Part shown: positions 37,601 through 50,100 of the stretch, piece after piece
Layout: each line of letters begins with the position of its first letter
Position numbering within the stretch: position 1 is the stretch's first letter
DNA from: Galaxea fascicularis
Taxonomy: Eukaryota > Cnidaria > Anthozoa > Scleractinia > Euphylliidae
Length of the DNA stretch: 64,000 nt
Assembly (NCBI GenBank): GCA_948470475.1
Contig: OX419339.1
Coordinates: 14,447,363 to 14,511,362, forward strand
Direction of reading: 5' to 3'
Program-made: the position numbers and the translations under genes
The notes under the pieces: model-generated
Told to the model about the DNA's origin: nothing
Database searches by the model: none
Seen by the model: only the letters and a program-made list of their open reading frames with translations

Positions 37601-40600
37601 ATTCCCTTGGGAAGATCACATGGTCTACATTGGGAAAACAAAATCGACAAGCTAAAAAGGTCTATTACCGTTACTGTTTGCAGTTAAGTTTTCACGCGTG
37701 TGGCTTCAGCAACAACATAAATAACATTCCATAAATATTTCTACTGTTCACGGTTTTCGGATTTTCACAGTACATATATGCACTTTTTGTGAGAAACACA
37801 CTTACATGTACATTATATTACATGTATGTATTAGGTTGCAAAAGAATTATTGGTCTGAAACATGGGATGTGGTTTCAACCTGGGCAAAACATTTTTGTGT
37901 ACAACACTTAACAACACATGTTCTGGCTGAGGAAAGAAGGGTGACATGTTTGAATTCTCAGCTCTACTGATCCCTCCTCAGTCCTTGCATTGAGTATTCA
38001 GGTATGTAACGGTAATCTACATGTACATCTTCTTAAAGTGCACCTGGGTCTATTCTTGAATTGACCTCAAAAACTGCTTTGCATGCATGTTTACAAAGAC
38101 TTAATGCGATGCAAATCAGTTTGTGATGTCAATTCAAGAATAGACCCACGTCCCTTCTCACTCGCTCATGTACCAAATGATACTTATTTTTTCGTAAGTT
38201 TGGAAGCCTATAAAAAGCCAACATTTGGCAAAAAAGAACAAAAAAGAGCACAATGCTTTTCCAACAGGTGTAAAGATTTGTTTTAGCGAAACAAATATTT
38301 TGGGGCTAGGTGCACTTTAAGTTTTTAACCTAATTGACCAACATCTATGTGTAATATATATGGTTGAGATTTGCTATGGTGTCCATTTTTTAGTTTTGGA
38401 CATTTTCAGATTTCAGTTTTTTTTAACCAAAATATTTCATTTTCTAAGTTTGGACTTTGGACTTTCCTTTTATGCTAGGATTGAGAAAAGAGGTATGATG
38501 CACAAAAATCAGGAAAAAAAAGAGAGAGAAGGAATCTAGCTAGCTGATTTAAACTAAGTTAAGTATAAACATACAATAAACACATACCTATATAGTGATC
38601 CTGAGAGAATAAAGGGGCATCATTAGCATCCTGTACAACAATTTTCACCTTTGCCGTGGCTTTGCGGCTGGGTACACCATTATCAGCTGCCTGTACAACA
38701 AGTCTGTGCTGTGACTGTTTCTCATAATCCAAATTTCCATCCACTGACAAGACTCCAGATACAGGATCAACTGTGAAAGGCCCTGTGCTAGAGACTATGG
38801 AATATGTGATGTTTCCATTCTCACCAGAGTCAGGATCATTGGCTGCTAGACACAGGAGGTTTGATATGGAGCCCATGTTTTCAGTAACGGTCAACTGGGG
38901 ATGATGATGAAATGTTATTAACATGTCAGAAAATATGTAGCTAAGGGGGGCGATTCCCTTCCTCTAACAACGGACACCTAATGCATAACAAATTAATTTT
39001 AAAAACCTAAAAAAAAGAGATTTGAATTAACAAAAGACTTCGCTAATTTCACAGCATTCCATCTTATAGGAAAAGGGGAGAATTTACTGCCCCATGTGCA
39101 GTGGTTAGATCACTTTGGGTTTACCTTAAGATGGGAAATAGTCACAACCAATATGACAAATATGCCCAAATAAAGGCTAAAAAGCCAATTCTAGATGGCA
39201 CTGAATTTAATTGCTGGGAGCTTTAGCGAGGAGCAATACTGACCATGTGGAGCTAGGGTTCTTTATGAAAGCCATCAAAAACTTGATTATCAGCCAAATT
39301 CTTTTTGGTGGAGGTGATTTTGTGCATATGCAGTATTGCATGTAGGATCAGTGGCAGTCAATTCAAGTTGCTGTATATATTGGTGTTCAGCCAATGCAAT
39401 GGTTTCCTGCATATTCTTACACTCACATATTTAGACATGAAATTGGATGTTGATACATGCATATGTCCATGTTGCAACCAACTTTAAATGCCCTATGCTA
39501 TCATGCTGATCAGTGAATCAAGTTCATTCGTACCAAACCTTTTACCTCTATAACTGTGCATAACTCTTTGTATAACTAACTCTATATACTCCCAATACAA
39601 TAATAAATTGTGGTATACTGCTGACAGACTCAAGTAAATATTATGTATTGTCATTGACCAGATTGGCAACTAAGCTGTACATGCAACCATCTCAGTCTAT
39701 GATTTTATCGACCATCTTCTTGTTATTTTACCACTTGTTTTGAACATTGCCAGTTCAAGGGTGGCTATGCAAGTGTAAGAAGACAGAACATTCAAACACT
39801 ATCGCTCTGACCCTTCACTCAAATCTTAACAATAAACGTTTTCGTCCACCAAGATGACTGACCATGTAAAGCAAGTACCACTTCCATTTGCTTTGTAAAC
39901 GCTGACTGTATACCATGAAAGCCACTGTATAAGCTGGGCCGCACTTTTTTGCGCAAAAAATCAACTCTAAAGCAGGGCTGCAGCTTATCTACAAAACAAC
40001 TTGGAATTCAAGTTCAAATTAATTGACCTCATTAGATTTGTAAAACCTCTTAAGGCAAATGACTGGCAGTTTCATTTTCTTTTACAACCTTACAGCAAAT
40101 TTATCGATTTATCACGCCAATGCCCTTCATCTAAGTTTTTTCTCAAACTTTCAGTTCTCAAAGTTCACGATAAGTCCGATAAACATGGTAACCATGAGAC
40201 AATATGGTGCTACAATTTTCGAAATGGGCTTAAGTGTCTTATTTCTTCCTACATGACTAGGTTGCATTATTGTCTATTTGAACAAGAGTTCAATAGTTTT
40301 GAATGAATAGTTTTGTTTTATTTTGTCAAAATTAGATCATAAGTTCAGATACAAATGTATAAGATGTATAAGAGTATAGACTAATATTACCAACAACCCT
40401 GCATCACCAGGTTTTCAATGTATTTCAATTATTCATACATCTGATCCATGATCTGATTTGCAATCTGATCCACGATCCGATCCTGGTTTTTTAACACCAC
40501 CTTTTATTCAAATATGGCTAAATCTGCCATGAGCTTAATATACCGGTACTATAGCTACAACCAGTTGTATTGTTGAGACATAATCGCCATCAAAAACACC

Positions 40601-41147
40601 TTTTCTTTCTCTAAAACACTGCTGCTAAGAAATTTGTGAGACACAACACACAGCCCCTCCACCTCCCCCTTTCAATGTTGTTCCCCAAACTTTCGAGCAT
40701 GGTGTAACTTGCACTGTTAACAACTTTGATACAAGGAAGATTATGGAAACATCATTTAAGGATAAATGACATACAGTGTCCCAAGTAAATTAAGGCAAGA
40801 CACAGGAGACAATGGGGTCAAATTCATTGCTGATTGTTTCATTCTTTTGACAAAACAAAGGAATTTTTCTGGTCCTTGTCAAGAGTTCCTAATGATAGGA
40901 AATTTTTTATTTCCTTGCTAACAGTTGCAGTGAAAGGAACAAGTGAAAGAAAATTTTATTTGCACTAACCCTGGTAGCCAGGGTGGTCACAAAAAGAATT
41001 ATTTGTTAAAGTTAAAACATTGTTCACTCCTATACATACCTTATAATCTTTGAAAGACAACAAACAATATAAACAATATTGAATTATTTTCAGAGCCTGG
41101 AATACACCACCTGCTCGCAGCATCTCACCTTCTGTTAAGAACCACTA

Positions 41148-41187
<40 letters not shown>

Positions 41188-44100
41188 GGAGAATAGAATC
41201 CGACCACCCCCTCCCCATTTATATGGACAACATGTGAACAGTAAATTAAAAACATTATGATAATCTTCCCTACATTTCGTACGGGTAACACCCAAAATAG
41301 GGTTTAAAATTAATTTCCTAGTCTGTGATGTATGGGGTGGCAAAGTAGACCACCTTTGGTCTGACATGACATCAGGGATTTTCAGGTACCCCCACTGAAG
41401 TGATCAACAGGCCCTGCTGCCCAATCTTGGTGAATGGTTTTTGATAGCTTTGTTCTTACTTGTTTAGAGCTTTGCTTTTTTGCAATTACAAAATAGTGCT
41501 CACCGTGTACTCCTCTTGATCAAAAGATGGTGTGTTATCATTTTCATCTGTAACCATGACAACAACTTGAGATGGTGAACTCAGAGGCGGGTTAGTTCCC
41601 TTAATATGCGCAACCACATCAAGGATGTACAGACCTTTGCTTTCATGATCAAGGGACTCTGCTGTGGAAAGAACCCCTACAAAACAGAAGTATAAGAGAC
41701 TAACAATGAAAAAAAAAACATTCTTGTGGGAAAAAATAGGGCTTTGGTCTGTGAAATGCTGCAACCAGTTCCAGCCCCCATTAAATCAGCACCATGTTAA
41801 TTTAAAACTTTCTTTGCAATCACACAATTCCATCCTATTGTTTTTATTGTTATTACACTCAATATAATAATTCTCTGTTACACTAAAGTCGTGTATATAC
41901 CAGTAAACACCAGTTATACGTATGTAATATTCCAACTGCGACGGCAGATGAAGAACTGCGAAACATGTATTCTTTGAAAAATGTTGTTTCCTTTCTAAAA
42001 ATCACATCATTGTTGCTACTATCAAGACCTTGCAAAATATTATTGTCGAGACAAAACCAACTGTCCTTTCTTAAAGTCATTGGTTGTAAGAAATCTGTGA
42101 CATACGTATACGAGTAGTTAACACACAGCCCCTCTCTGACTCCCCCTTTTAAAGTTGTTCATCCACATTTCAAGCATGGTGTTAAACTGCTGGCAACTTA
42201 AGTAAGAGAGAGAGGGGCAATGGCACACAAGCAAATATAGGTCACCTCCCTAGGCTTTTAACAATGAATGTGCTGTCATTCACAGAAACGAAGGGGGTAA
42301 CATTGTATATCGAACCAGAGAGCTGGCTGCAGCTGCTCCAGATATTTACTGTAAATTTACTTTAAATGTAGTGTCCTCAGAGATAGACAGTTTCTTACTA
42401 AATATTGCTGGCAAACAACTCTTCCTTAGTACATCAGAATGGGGAGGTTTAGCACTTGCAAATTTAGGGAAGGCAAGGGAAGTTATGATACCTTTAGCAG
42501 GGTATAGATACCATATTTACTTGAATAAGTGATGGGGCGCTTATTAAATTTTTCACGTTTCAGATGCGGCACTTACATTGTATTAAAAAACCAAGTAACT
42601 GGAAAAAGGAAGAGAGAGGTTGGGCTTGTCGTGCTGGCAAAATACACAGCTTTCACAACAGAAGTACACTGTACGTATTGCAAGAATCCTGGAGAGAGAA
42701 CTCAATGGGAGAGCAGTGGAATATACCGTAAACACCGGCGTATAAGCCGCACTCGCAGATAAGCCGCACCCCGAGTTTGGCAACTCAAATTTTGGAGAAA
42801 AAAAATTCAAGAAATTAAAATAAATCAATGGTGGAGTCTTGAGAAAGATGTCTTAAATGTAAATGCATTGTTTCTTCAAGTTTCTTGCACGTGTTAACCC
42901 GCGTATTAACTCACCAACATTTAAAACAGAGAATACGAAAGCTCTTATCTATAATTTTAGCTCTCTAATAGTATGAAAATCCCAGTTAGAAATAACTGAT
43001 CTTTCTCTGGCATTTTCAATCCAGTATTTTTCATTCCTGTCCATTTCTCAATAGAATTTACATATGACTACACCTGATGAACGTTTCGGTTCGTTCGTAG
43101 CTTAGTAACCAGGCATTTGATCAGGAGACGGAGTACTGGAAATGAGTAGATTTTTACTACAAGACACAACATTTTATCAATAACAAGACATTTATTTTCA
43201 AAAACTCGTTGCTCGAAGAGAGTTCGATAATCAATTCGATGAGTTAGCTGTCAAAGTATTGAACGGCGAAGAAATGGTCGGCCATTTACCACGCAAATAC
43301 TCGAGAATAGCATGGTATTTTCTCGCTCGTGGTGGATCGATTTCTGTCCAAGTGAGCGGCCATCGTCGACATTGTAAACAACTTTGTGGCGAAATGGAGA
43401 TTCCCTACCGAGTGACATTCACCTGCTCAAGATGTTAAACCGGTTAAAAGCTCTTTTAACGAAGGTTTAAGCTGACATAAAAACGGCTCTTTTAGGAGCC
43501 ACCAAACTCGTAAAAGCAATGATCAATGCGTATTGTGGTATAGTTTTATGAAGTTCTTACCATTTTGCGACACAGGTCTATATAGACTGTAGAATTTTCG
43601 CTGAAAATTATTAATTTATGCAAATTTACGGCATGGTGTCCAGATGTTCTTGCAGATAAGCCGCATCCCCGATTTGATACGAAAATTATGAGCAAAAAGG
43701 TGCGGCTTATACGCCGGTGTTTACGGTAATCACTTTGAACTGAAGAACACTGCTTTTGATGAGAAATTTCCATTGCTTTAATTGTTAGTGTTACATTTTT
43801 AATTTGACATTGTTGTGGCATTATGAAATTCCCTGAACAAGCGCTGCATTAGGAGTGTAGCGCTGATTTGAGTGTGGCACTTATTAACTTTTCTACCTCA
43901 GATGCGGTGCTTATCTAGGGGCAGTGCATATTCGAGTAAATATGGTACGTGTCAGGGGATTAGCGGTAGTACCCTTGTTGATAATTTGTACAGCCGCTTG
44001 GTTATCACTATGAATAATAACACGTTGGTTCGACCACCACTTGCCCCATCGTGTAGCTGCTAGAACTATTGCCAAGGTCTCTTTGTGGTTGATGTGGAGC

Positions 44101-47100
44101 GAGCTCCACGCCGGGCTGTCCACGGAGAAATTGTGGTAAAACCAGTCGCCCCTGAAATAACCACCCGCTGCAATAGGGCAAGCGTCTGTGACGACGTCGA
44201 TTGTAGGCATCTGCTCGAGAAACAGCCGTGTGCCATTGAAAACTTGAAGAAAATTGACCCACCATGCAATGTCCTTTCGAAAGGAAGCATCGAGCTTGAA
44301 CTTGCCCGACGGCGGCAGCGAGTTTAAAGAATCAATGATCCTTCGCAAAAAGGTCCGACCGCCATAGACAACGCGACAAGCCCAATTTAGTTTCCCTGCT
44401 AAGCGCTGTAACTGGTTTTTGCTTGCTACTCGTTTGGTTTGAAACTCGGTAACAAGGGTTTGAAGCTCCGCCAGTTTGTCCCCCGGCAAGGTCATTGTGC
44501 AAACTGTTGTGTCCAGCTGGATACCCAGAAATGTCAAGCGCTGTGTTGGGGCCACAAGTTTGTGTGTGCTTATGGTGAAGCCCAAGTCCGTAAGGAGTTG
44601 CAGGAGGGTATTGTAAGCTAGTTGACACCGTTCGCGTGAGGCCCCTATGATTTCTTAATCAACAAATTATAAATAAACAATGATATCGGGGAATCCCCGC
44701 TTTGCCATCATGCGGCGAACCGATTGCGTGAGGCGGTGAAAGATCTCGGGGGAACTTTTTGCCCCGAACGGGAGGCGAGTATCGTAAAAGTAAGTGAAAT
44801 GCGCGTCGCCTGAAAATCGCCATTTTAAGCCAGTAGCCTGATAGTTCGCTGGGTGAATCGGGACGGAGCGGTACGCGTGTTTGAGGTCGACCTTGGCCAT
44901 GTAGTAGTTGGGGCGCAGCAATTTAATGGCGTCGTCGAGAGTCTGGAACTTGAAAGATTCGCATGTAATGTGGTCGTTTACCGCTCGACCGTGTGGCCTA
45001 GAGCAATCATGAATAAGCCGAACTTCAGATGAATTTGGTTTAGGAATAGCTCCTAACGCGCTTACAATGCGCGGTTTGCTTGCCGAGATAACGTAATTGC
45101 CCTTAGTCATTTCGTCACGGATGGTTTCTTCCACTGTGCATCTGTTGGCAGGATTAGTAGCCGATTTATAGTTCTCCTGCTCAACTTGTCCAAAGGTAGT
45201 GCCGATTGCTACCAACTTAAAGCCGTTGCAAATGCCGTCGCTGAGGAAAGTGCTATCCTCGTTGCTGTGCAATTCTGAGAGCCAGAGGTTGTGATTCAAA
45301 GGGCTATTGTTAGGAGGGAGTCATTGCGTGCTTGTGGGATCTGCGGTTTTGTGGGCGACTCCCGGGTGAGACAAACCGCACGCCTTGCCAGCGATTTTGC
45401 GATTGCACACGTGCGCGAAGTTACAGCTGTGCAGTGTGCACCCCTTTTGCCCATTAAAATTACGGCAGATAATCCTGCCGTCGGAGGTAAAATTTGCCAT
45501 TGCGGCGCGTGAATTTGGGATAGAGTGTGGCGTGGATTTAGTGGGTGGGTTAGGCTTAAAAATGGGCTGGAGCATGACAGTATGAAGGTGGGTGGAGTCG
45601 AAACTCCAGGAGAGGTTATAGATAGCTTGTAACTTCCTAAATTCATTGTCGTACATTAAAATAGACTTCCAGTCAAACTTAGCAGAGAGTTCCATTATCT
45701 TAACCGTATAAGCTAAATACTGCTGAATAGCAGTCTGGCTAGCTAATTTGCCCTCCGATAGTAACGCATAAAGAATGCGCGTGTTTGCAACCACCCACTG
45801 GGACATGGTGACAGTTTCTAACTTAGGCTTTTTAGGTCCGTACGTTACGACAATCTTTGCGTTTCCTTGATTGCCTAATGTCTCTTCCTCGTCTTGGGAA
45901 ACAATATGAGTGACAAAGTCTACAATTAATAAAGGCTTCTCACCCTTAGGGATTGCTCGTGGCTTCAGAAACATCTCCGTTGTACTGGCGTGGTTTTCTG
46001 TGGATTGCGTGCCGGATGGAATGGTCAAGGTGTCTGCGCGGTGAAGCCACGTGGAGGGCAGTGCAGAATCCAAGTTACTTGCGGCCAATAGGTCTTCTAA
46101 TGGCGTGCTTTCACGGCAGGCTTCGAGGGTCAGTTGCGGGAGATCGTGGCTGGTCAGGGTTGCTCCGCTTTCGTGCCCTTTAACCCTTCTTCTATTCAGC
46201 TCATCTATTGACGCACGTTTGGCTGCGATTTTCTCTTTAAGTCTCGCTCCCTCATCTTGCCTGCGGAGAGCCTCTTCCTCTAGAGTAAGGGCTTCAAGTT
46301 CTGCCCTTAAGCTGTCGAGCGACTCGCTATCCGTATTCAGGTCGGCATTCTTCAGTCGTTTAGGGGATGACTTTTCCATTCCCTCGCAGTATTTGGACGG
46401 AATTCCCCACTGGTGGTTTTCTACTGGTTCTTTGCAACCGGGGCATTTTGGTAATCGTCTCTCCGCTTGGATCTCGGGAGTGTCGTCTTCAGAAAACTTC
46501 GCTTTAGCCATGATATAAGTACAAACTCTTTGCCTACGCGGAGCTAAAAAATTGTTCTACTTTGCGGATAGCGTGCTGGAACGAATAACGTGACTACAGC
46601 TAGATTACAGTTGATATGTACAGTTGAGGTACAATATGTAATTGTGCTAATAAGCTACGATGATTGGTTGTTGCACATCTCATGACTACGGCTGCATATT
46701 TATGTATTATACATCATTATACCTTTGCTTATCAATGCATCCAGTGTTGTAGTAAGAACGCTAAAGAATGCTAGCTATCAGACCCCTGATCCCCCTGGTT
46801 TGGTCTAGATTTATATTAATAACAAGTTATCAATATCCACATCAGAATGGGGAGGTTTAGCACTTGCAAATTTAGGGAAGGCAAGGGAAGTTATGATACC
46901 TTTAGCAGGGTATAGATACCATATTTACTTGAATAAGTGATGGGGCGCTTATTAAATTTTTCACGTTTCAGATGCAGCACTTACATTGTATTAAAAAACC
47001 AAGTAACTGGAAAAAGGAAGAGAGAGGTTGGGCTTGTCGTGCTGGCAAAATACACAGCTTTCACAACAGAAGTACACTGTACGTATTGCAAGAATCCTGG

Positions 47101-50100
47101 AGAGAGAACTCAATGGGAGAGCAGTGGAATATAATCACTTTGAACTGAAGAACACTGCTTTTGATGAGAAATTTCCATTGCTTTAATTGTTAGTGTTACA
47201 TTTTTAATTTGACATTGTTGTGGCAATATGAAATTCCCTGAACAAGCGCTGCATTAGGAGTGTAGCGCTGATTTGAGTGTGGCACTTATTAACTTTTCTA
47301 CCTCAGATGCGGTGCTTATCTAGGGGCAGTGCATATTCGAGTAAATATGGTACGTGTATGCTGTAGGTCCAAACGAAATTCAGGCTAAAAATATTTCAAC
47401 CTAGTTTAATTCTCAATATTTCCTAACCGTAATTATTCACGCTCCATAAATAATATGGGTTAGGAGACAAAGGAAATTCATTTAAACCTAAATTTCATTT
47501 TGACCTTAACAACAGGCATTTTCTGGAATCACCTGAATGTTCAACAGTACAGTGCAATTTTTCAAGATCAACCCTAATGCATTATTTAGGTCCTCAAATA
47601 TTTGTCCAAAAAATGTTTGACAAAGGCATCAAAGACGCTACAGTAACATGTTGTATGGGTATGCAGATTTTGGAAGTTTTTGATCATTCAATTTGACATT
47701 TGCTCACTTTTGCTCAGTATAAACTTTTGAGTATGCCACAGCGTTATTATTGACTCAGTCTCATAACCAACAATTTTGCCCAATATTTGCGAGCATGCTC
47801 AGGCAATTAAGGTATGCTTGATTTGATATAAAAGGACAAGTAAATTTTGGTAGTCAGAGTACCACTTAAATTTTAGTATATTGGCAGGCTTTCTCAGCAA
47901 AGATTATTATTATTGTTTCAAGTTACATGTAATTTAGTTTGGCAGACAGTCTAATTCCTGCCACCCACATTATGTAAATCACAAAATAGAATTTCTTGCT
48001 TATATTTTACCAGCCTAAAGGCAATTTTAAATTTCAACAAAACAAGCTTTAATAACATTTTCCTTAAAAGAACAAAAACCTATACATGTAGAATAAGGAA
48101 TATATTAATTTTGTTCTGTTTTCTCTGAGGCAAGATTCTCATTGCCTTTGGTCATATTTTGGCAAATTCTGGCAAACCCCATATATATTACATCCATTCC
48201 CTCAGGTCGGAAAAAATATTCTTAGTCAATCAAATTTAATCCAATTTAGAAACCTTTCAGCATTGATGCCAATCAACCATCCCTTAGGCCTTTCTCTCAA
48301 ACTGTCTAAAAAAAAATAATTTTTATAATCACTATCACATGCTACTCTGCAGCTTACTTAATATTCCGAAAGGATGCATTTTCTCCAAATTGACTACAGA
48401 CAAGTCTTACATAATTCAGATCCTCTTAGATCCCTAAAGAATTTACAAGAATTGAGAGTACAATTAAGTAGGGTGCAAGGCATTGTTAAAGATAATGAAC
48501 AGCTGGTAACATATCTAAAGAATTTTTTCTTTACCAAGAAGAGAGAGCTTGGTTGTTTTGGCCACTACCCTCAAACAGTGACTGGATGGTAAATCACAAG
48601 AAAGCAATTCAGATTAATTTTAAAAGGTCTTACTTCTGTATTTTGGACGTTCCTGATAATGATTTACTGTCTATTTTATTTTTCTTGAAAAGTTAAAGGT
48701 CTTCAAACCTTCTTTAGCCAATGAGAATAACCCCCACCCACCCCATCCCTTCCACTCCATCTTCCACTCCATCAAGGTGCAGGCACAAAATCTTCAACAT
48801 GTCAAGAAAGAATTGCCAGCCAGCGGCATATATCTTAGACATCTCCATAATTCAATAGTGTCGGAAAGCCATAATGAAAGGAAATGAAAAATGATGTCTT
48901 TTCTAGTTAACCATAAATTATAAATATCTCACAGAAAAGTCCAGTTATGTTTGAAATGGTCTCAAAATATATTTCTTTTAGTTCTTGTGATTAGTCACGG
49001 AGATAACTATACTTAATTCATGAATTATAAAGACAAATCTTATCAAAAACCTTGTTGTTCTTCCTAGCAACTGCTTCCCACAAACGCACGAGAATTGGTT
49101 ACATATAAATAAAACAGTCAAACTCTCCAGGGCTTGGAAGTTTTAATCCGTGTCCCAGAAAAAAGACTGTTGCAGCAAATTCCTTTTTACTGTTTTTTAT
49201 AATTCTGCACACTTTTTACCAGCTGTAGGTTGAAGTTTCTTCAAATGAAATGTTGAAGTCTTATCTAGATTTGAGAATATAAACTCAATCTGGGGGCAGA
49301 GTCACGGTCCAATGTTTCTAACAATATTTTCTTATTCTGCGGTTCAATAACTTTTTCCAACAGAGTTAAATGATCGATCGGAGTATAGCAAAGAATGAAT
49401 GCAGACACGATTATCACATATGTCATGAATGGAACGCCATAAACATTTTCCCACCTCAAGGAGACCGATTATGAAAATCTTCCGTTTCAATTCAATCATT
49501 AATTCGTTTCCCAATCAAAGACGTGCAGGTGGCAACGGGGCGACAAAAATTCTGTTTTCTGATGTGTGAATTATGTATAAATATTATTTACGGTTGACAA
49601 GAGTTATTTTATGACATTTGGTTCATTTTACTGTCCTTTCTCCACCGTTGGATGGCATAGTACGGGCTTGTATGGGAATAAATTTCGGTCAAGTTAATTT
49701 GGTCAGGTTTGGAGTTTATTGATTATACCTCAGACATAAACATATCAGACTGAAAACTCTGTTTACTTACAATATCTCAACGACGTTTAATTAAAATCAA
49801 AACATTCCTACCTGAAGTGGAATTTAACGAAAACTTGCCACCTTCGTTTTCTCCAGAAAGAAAATATTCCAAACCAGACTGATCGTTTGTTCCCTTTGTT
49901 GCTCGTACTTTCGCCCTGACCAACGCCACAAATGTCCCCTTTGGACTGTTTTCTCGCACACTGATTACTTGCCTTGGACTAAAAAAGAATGGCTTCCTTT
50001 GTCTGCTTTTTCGATGTCTGATTAACAAGAATGCATTCGAGTGCTGCGGTTGTTTTGAATTATCGCTTGCTCGCACGTGCAAGTCGAACTGAGAATCCAT

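Larger units (their letters stand above)
33750..38587. other. Cadherin intron 3 (4.8 kb)
   Basis: Contains the candidate cassette exon 36592-36672, palindromic repeat E, dispersed repeat A, two MITEs (about 37485-37645 and 38032-38321) and a decayed tandem array at about 35950-36600. I found no complete extra cadherin repeat. Confidence 0.6.
42511..43945. mobile_element. 432-bp TIR element (MITE), copy interrupted by another element
   Basis: Same TIR element as at 46919-47350, here split by the TA-flanked element 42726-43726. Without the insertion its length is again exactly 432 bp. Confidence 0.75.
42431..43952. repeat. 519-bp direct repeat, copy 1 (interrupted)
   Basis: Same sequence as 46839-47357 apart from two substitutions, once the 1,003 bp at 42726-43728 (insertion plus one TA) are removed. 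It flanks the left side of the retroelement ORFs. The ends (ACATCAG ... TACGTGT) are not the TG...CA ends of an LTR. Confidence 0.92.
43911..46511 (-). mobile_element. Partial DIRS-like retroelement (gag, RT, RNase H)
   Basis: Three minus-strand open frames, all in one reading frame: gag-like 46511-45321, reverse transcriptase 45299-44667, RNase H 44585-43911. The RT (VDLKHAYRSVPIHP, LPFGAKSSPEIFHRL) and RNase H type point to the DIRS/tyrosine-recombinase group. The expected downstream recombinase is absent: unique retroelement sequence stops at 43953, where the 519-bp repeat starts. It sits in intron 1 of the complete cadherin, in the same orientation. Confidence 0.78.
41677..49811. other. 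Cadherin intron 1 (8.1 kb)
   Basis: Holds the retroelement complex 42431-47357. The remainder (41680-42430 and 47358-49811) is AT-rich; I recognise no genes in it. Confidence 0.6.

Noticed and set aside
40001..40306. 101-codon plus-strand open frame
   Set aside because: No recognisable domain, AT-rich intron context, and overlapping alternative frames of similar length.
42431..47357. Complete LTR retrotransposon
   Set aside because: The repeats lack TG...CA ends, target duplication, polypurine tract and intact pol; most of each repeat is a MITE.
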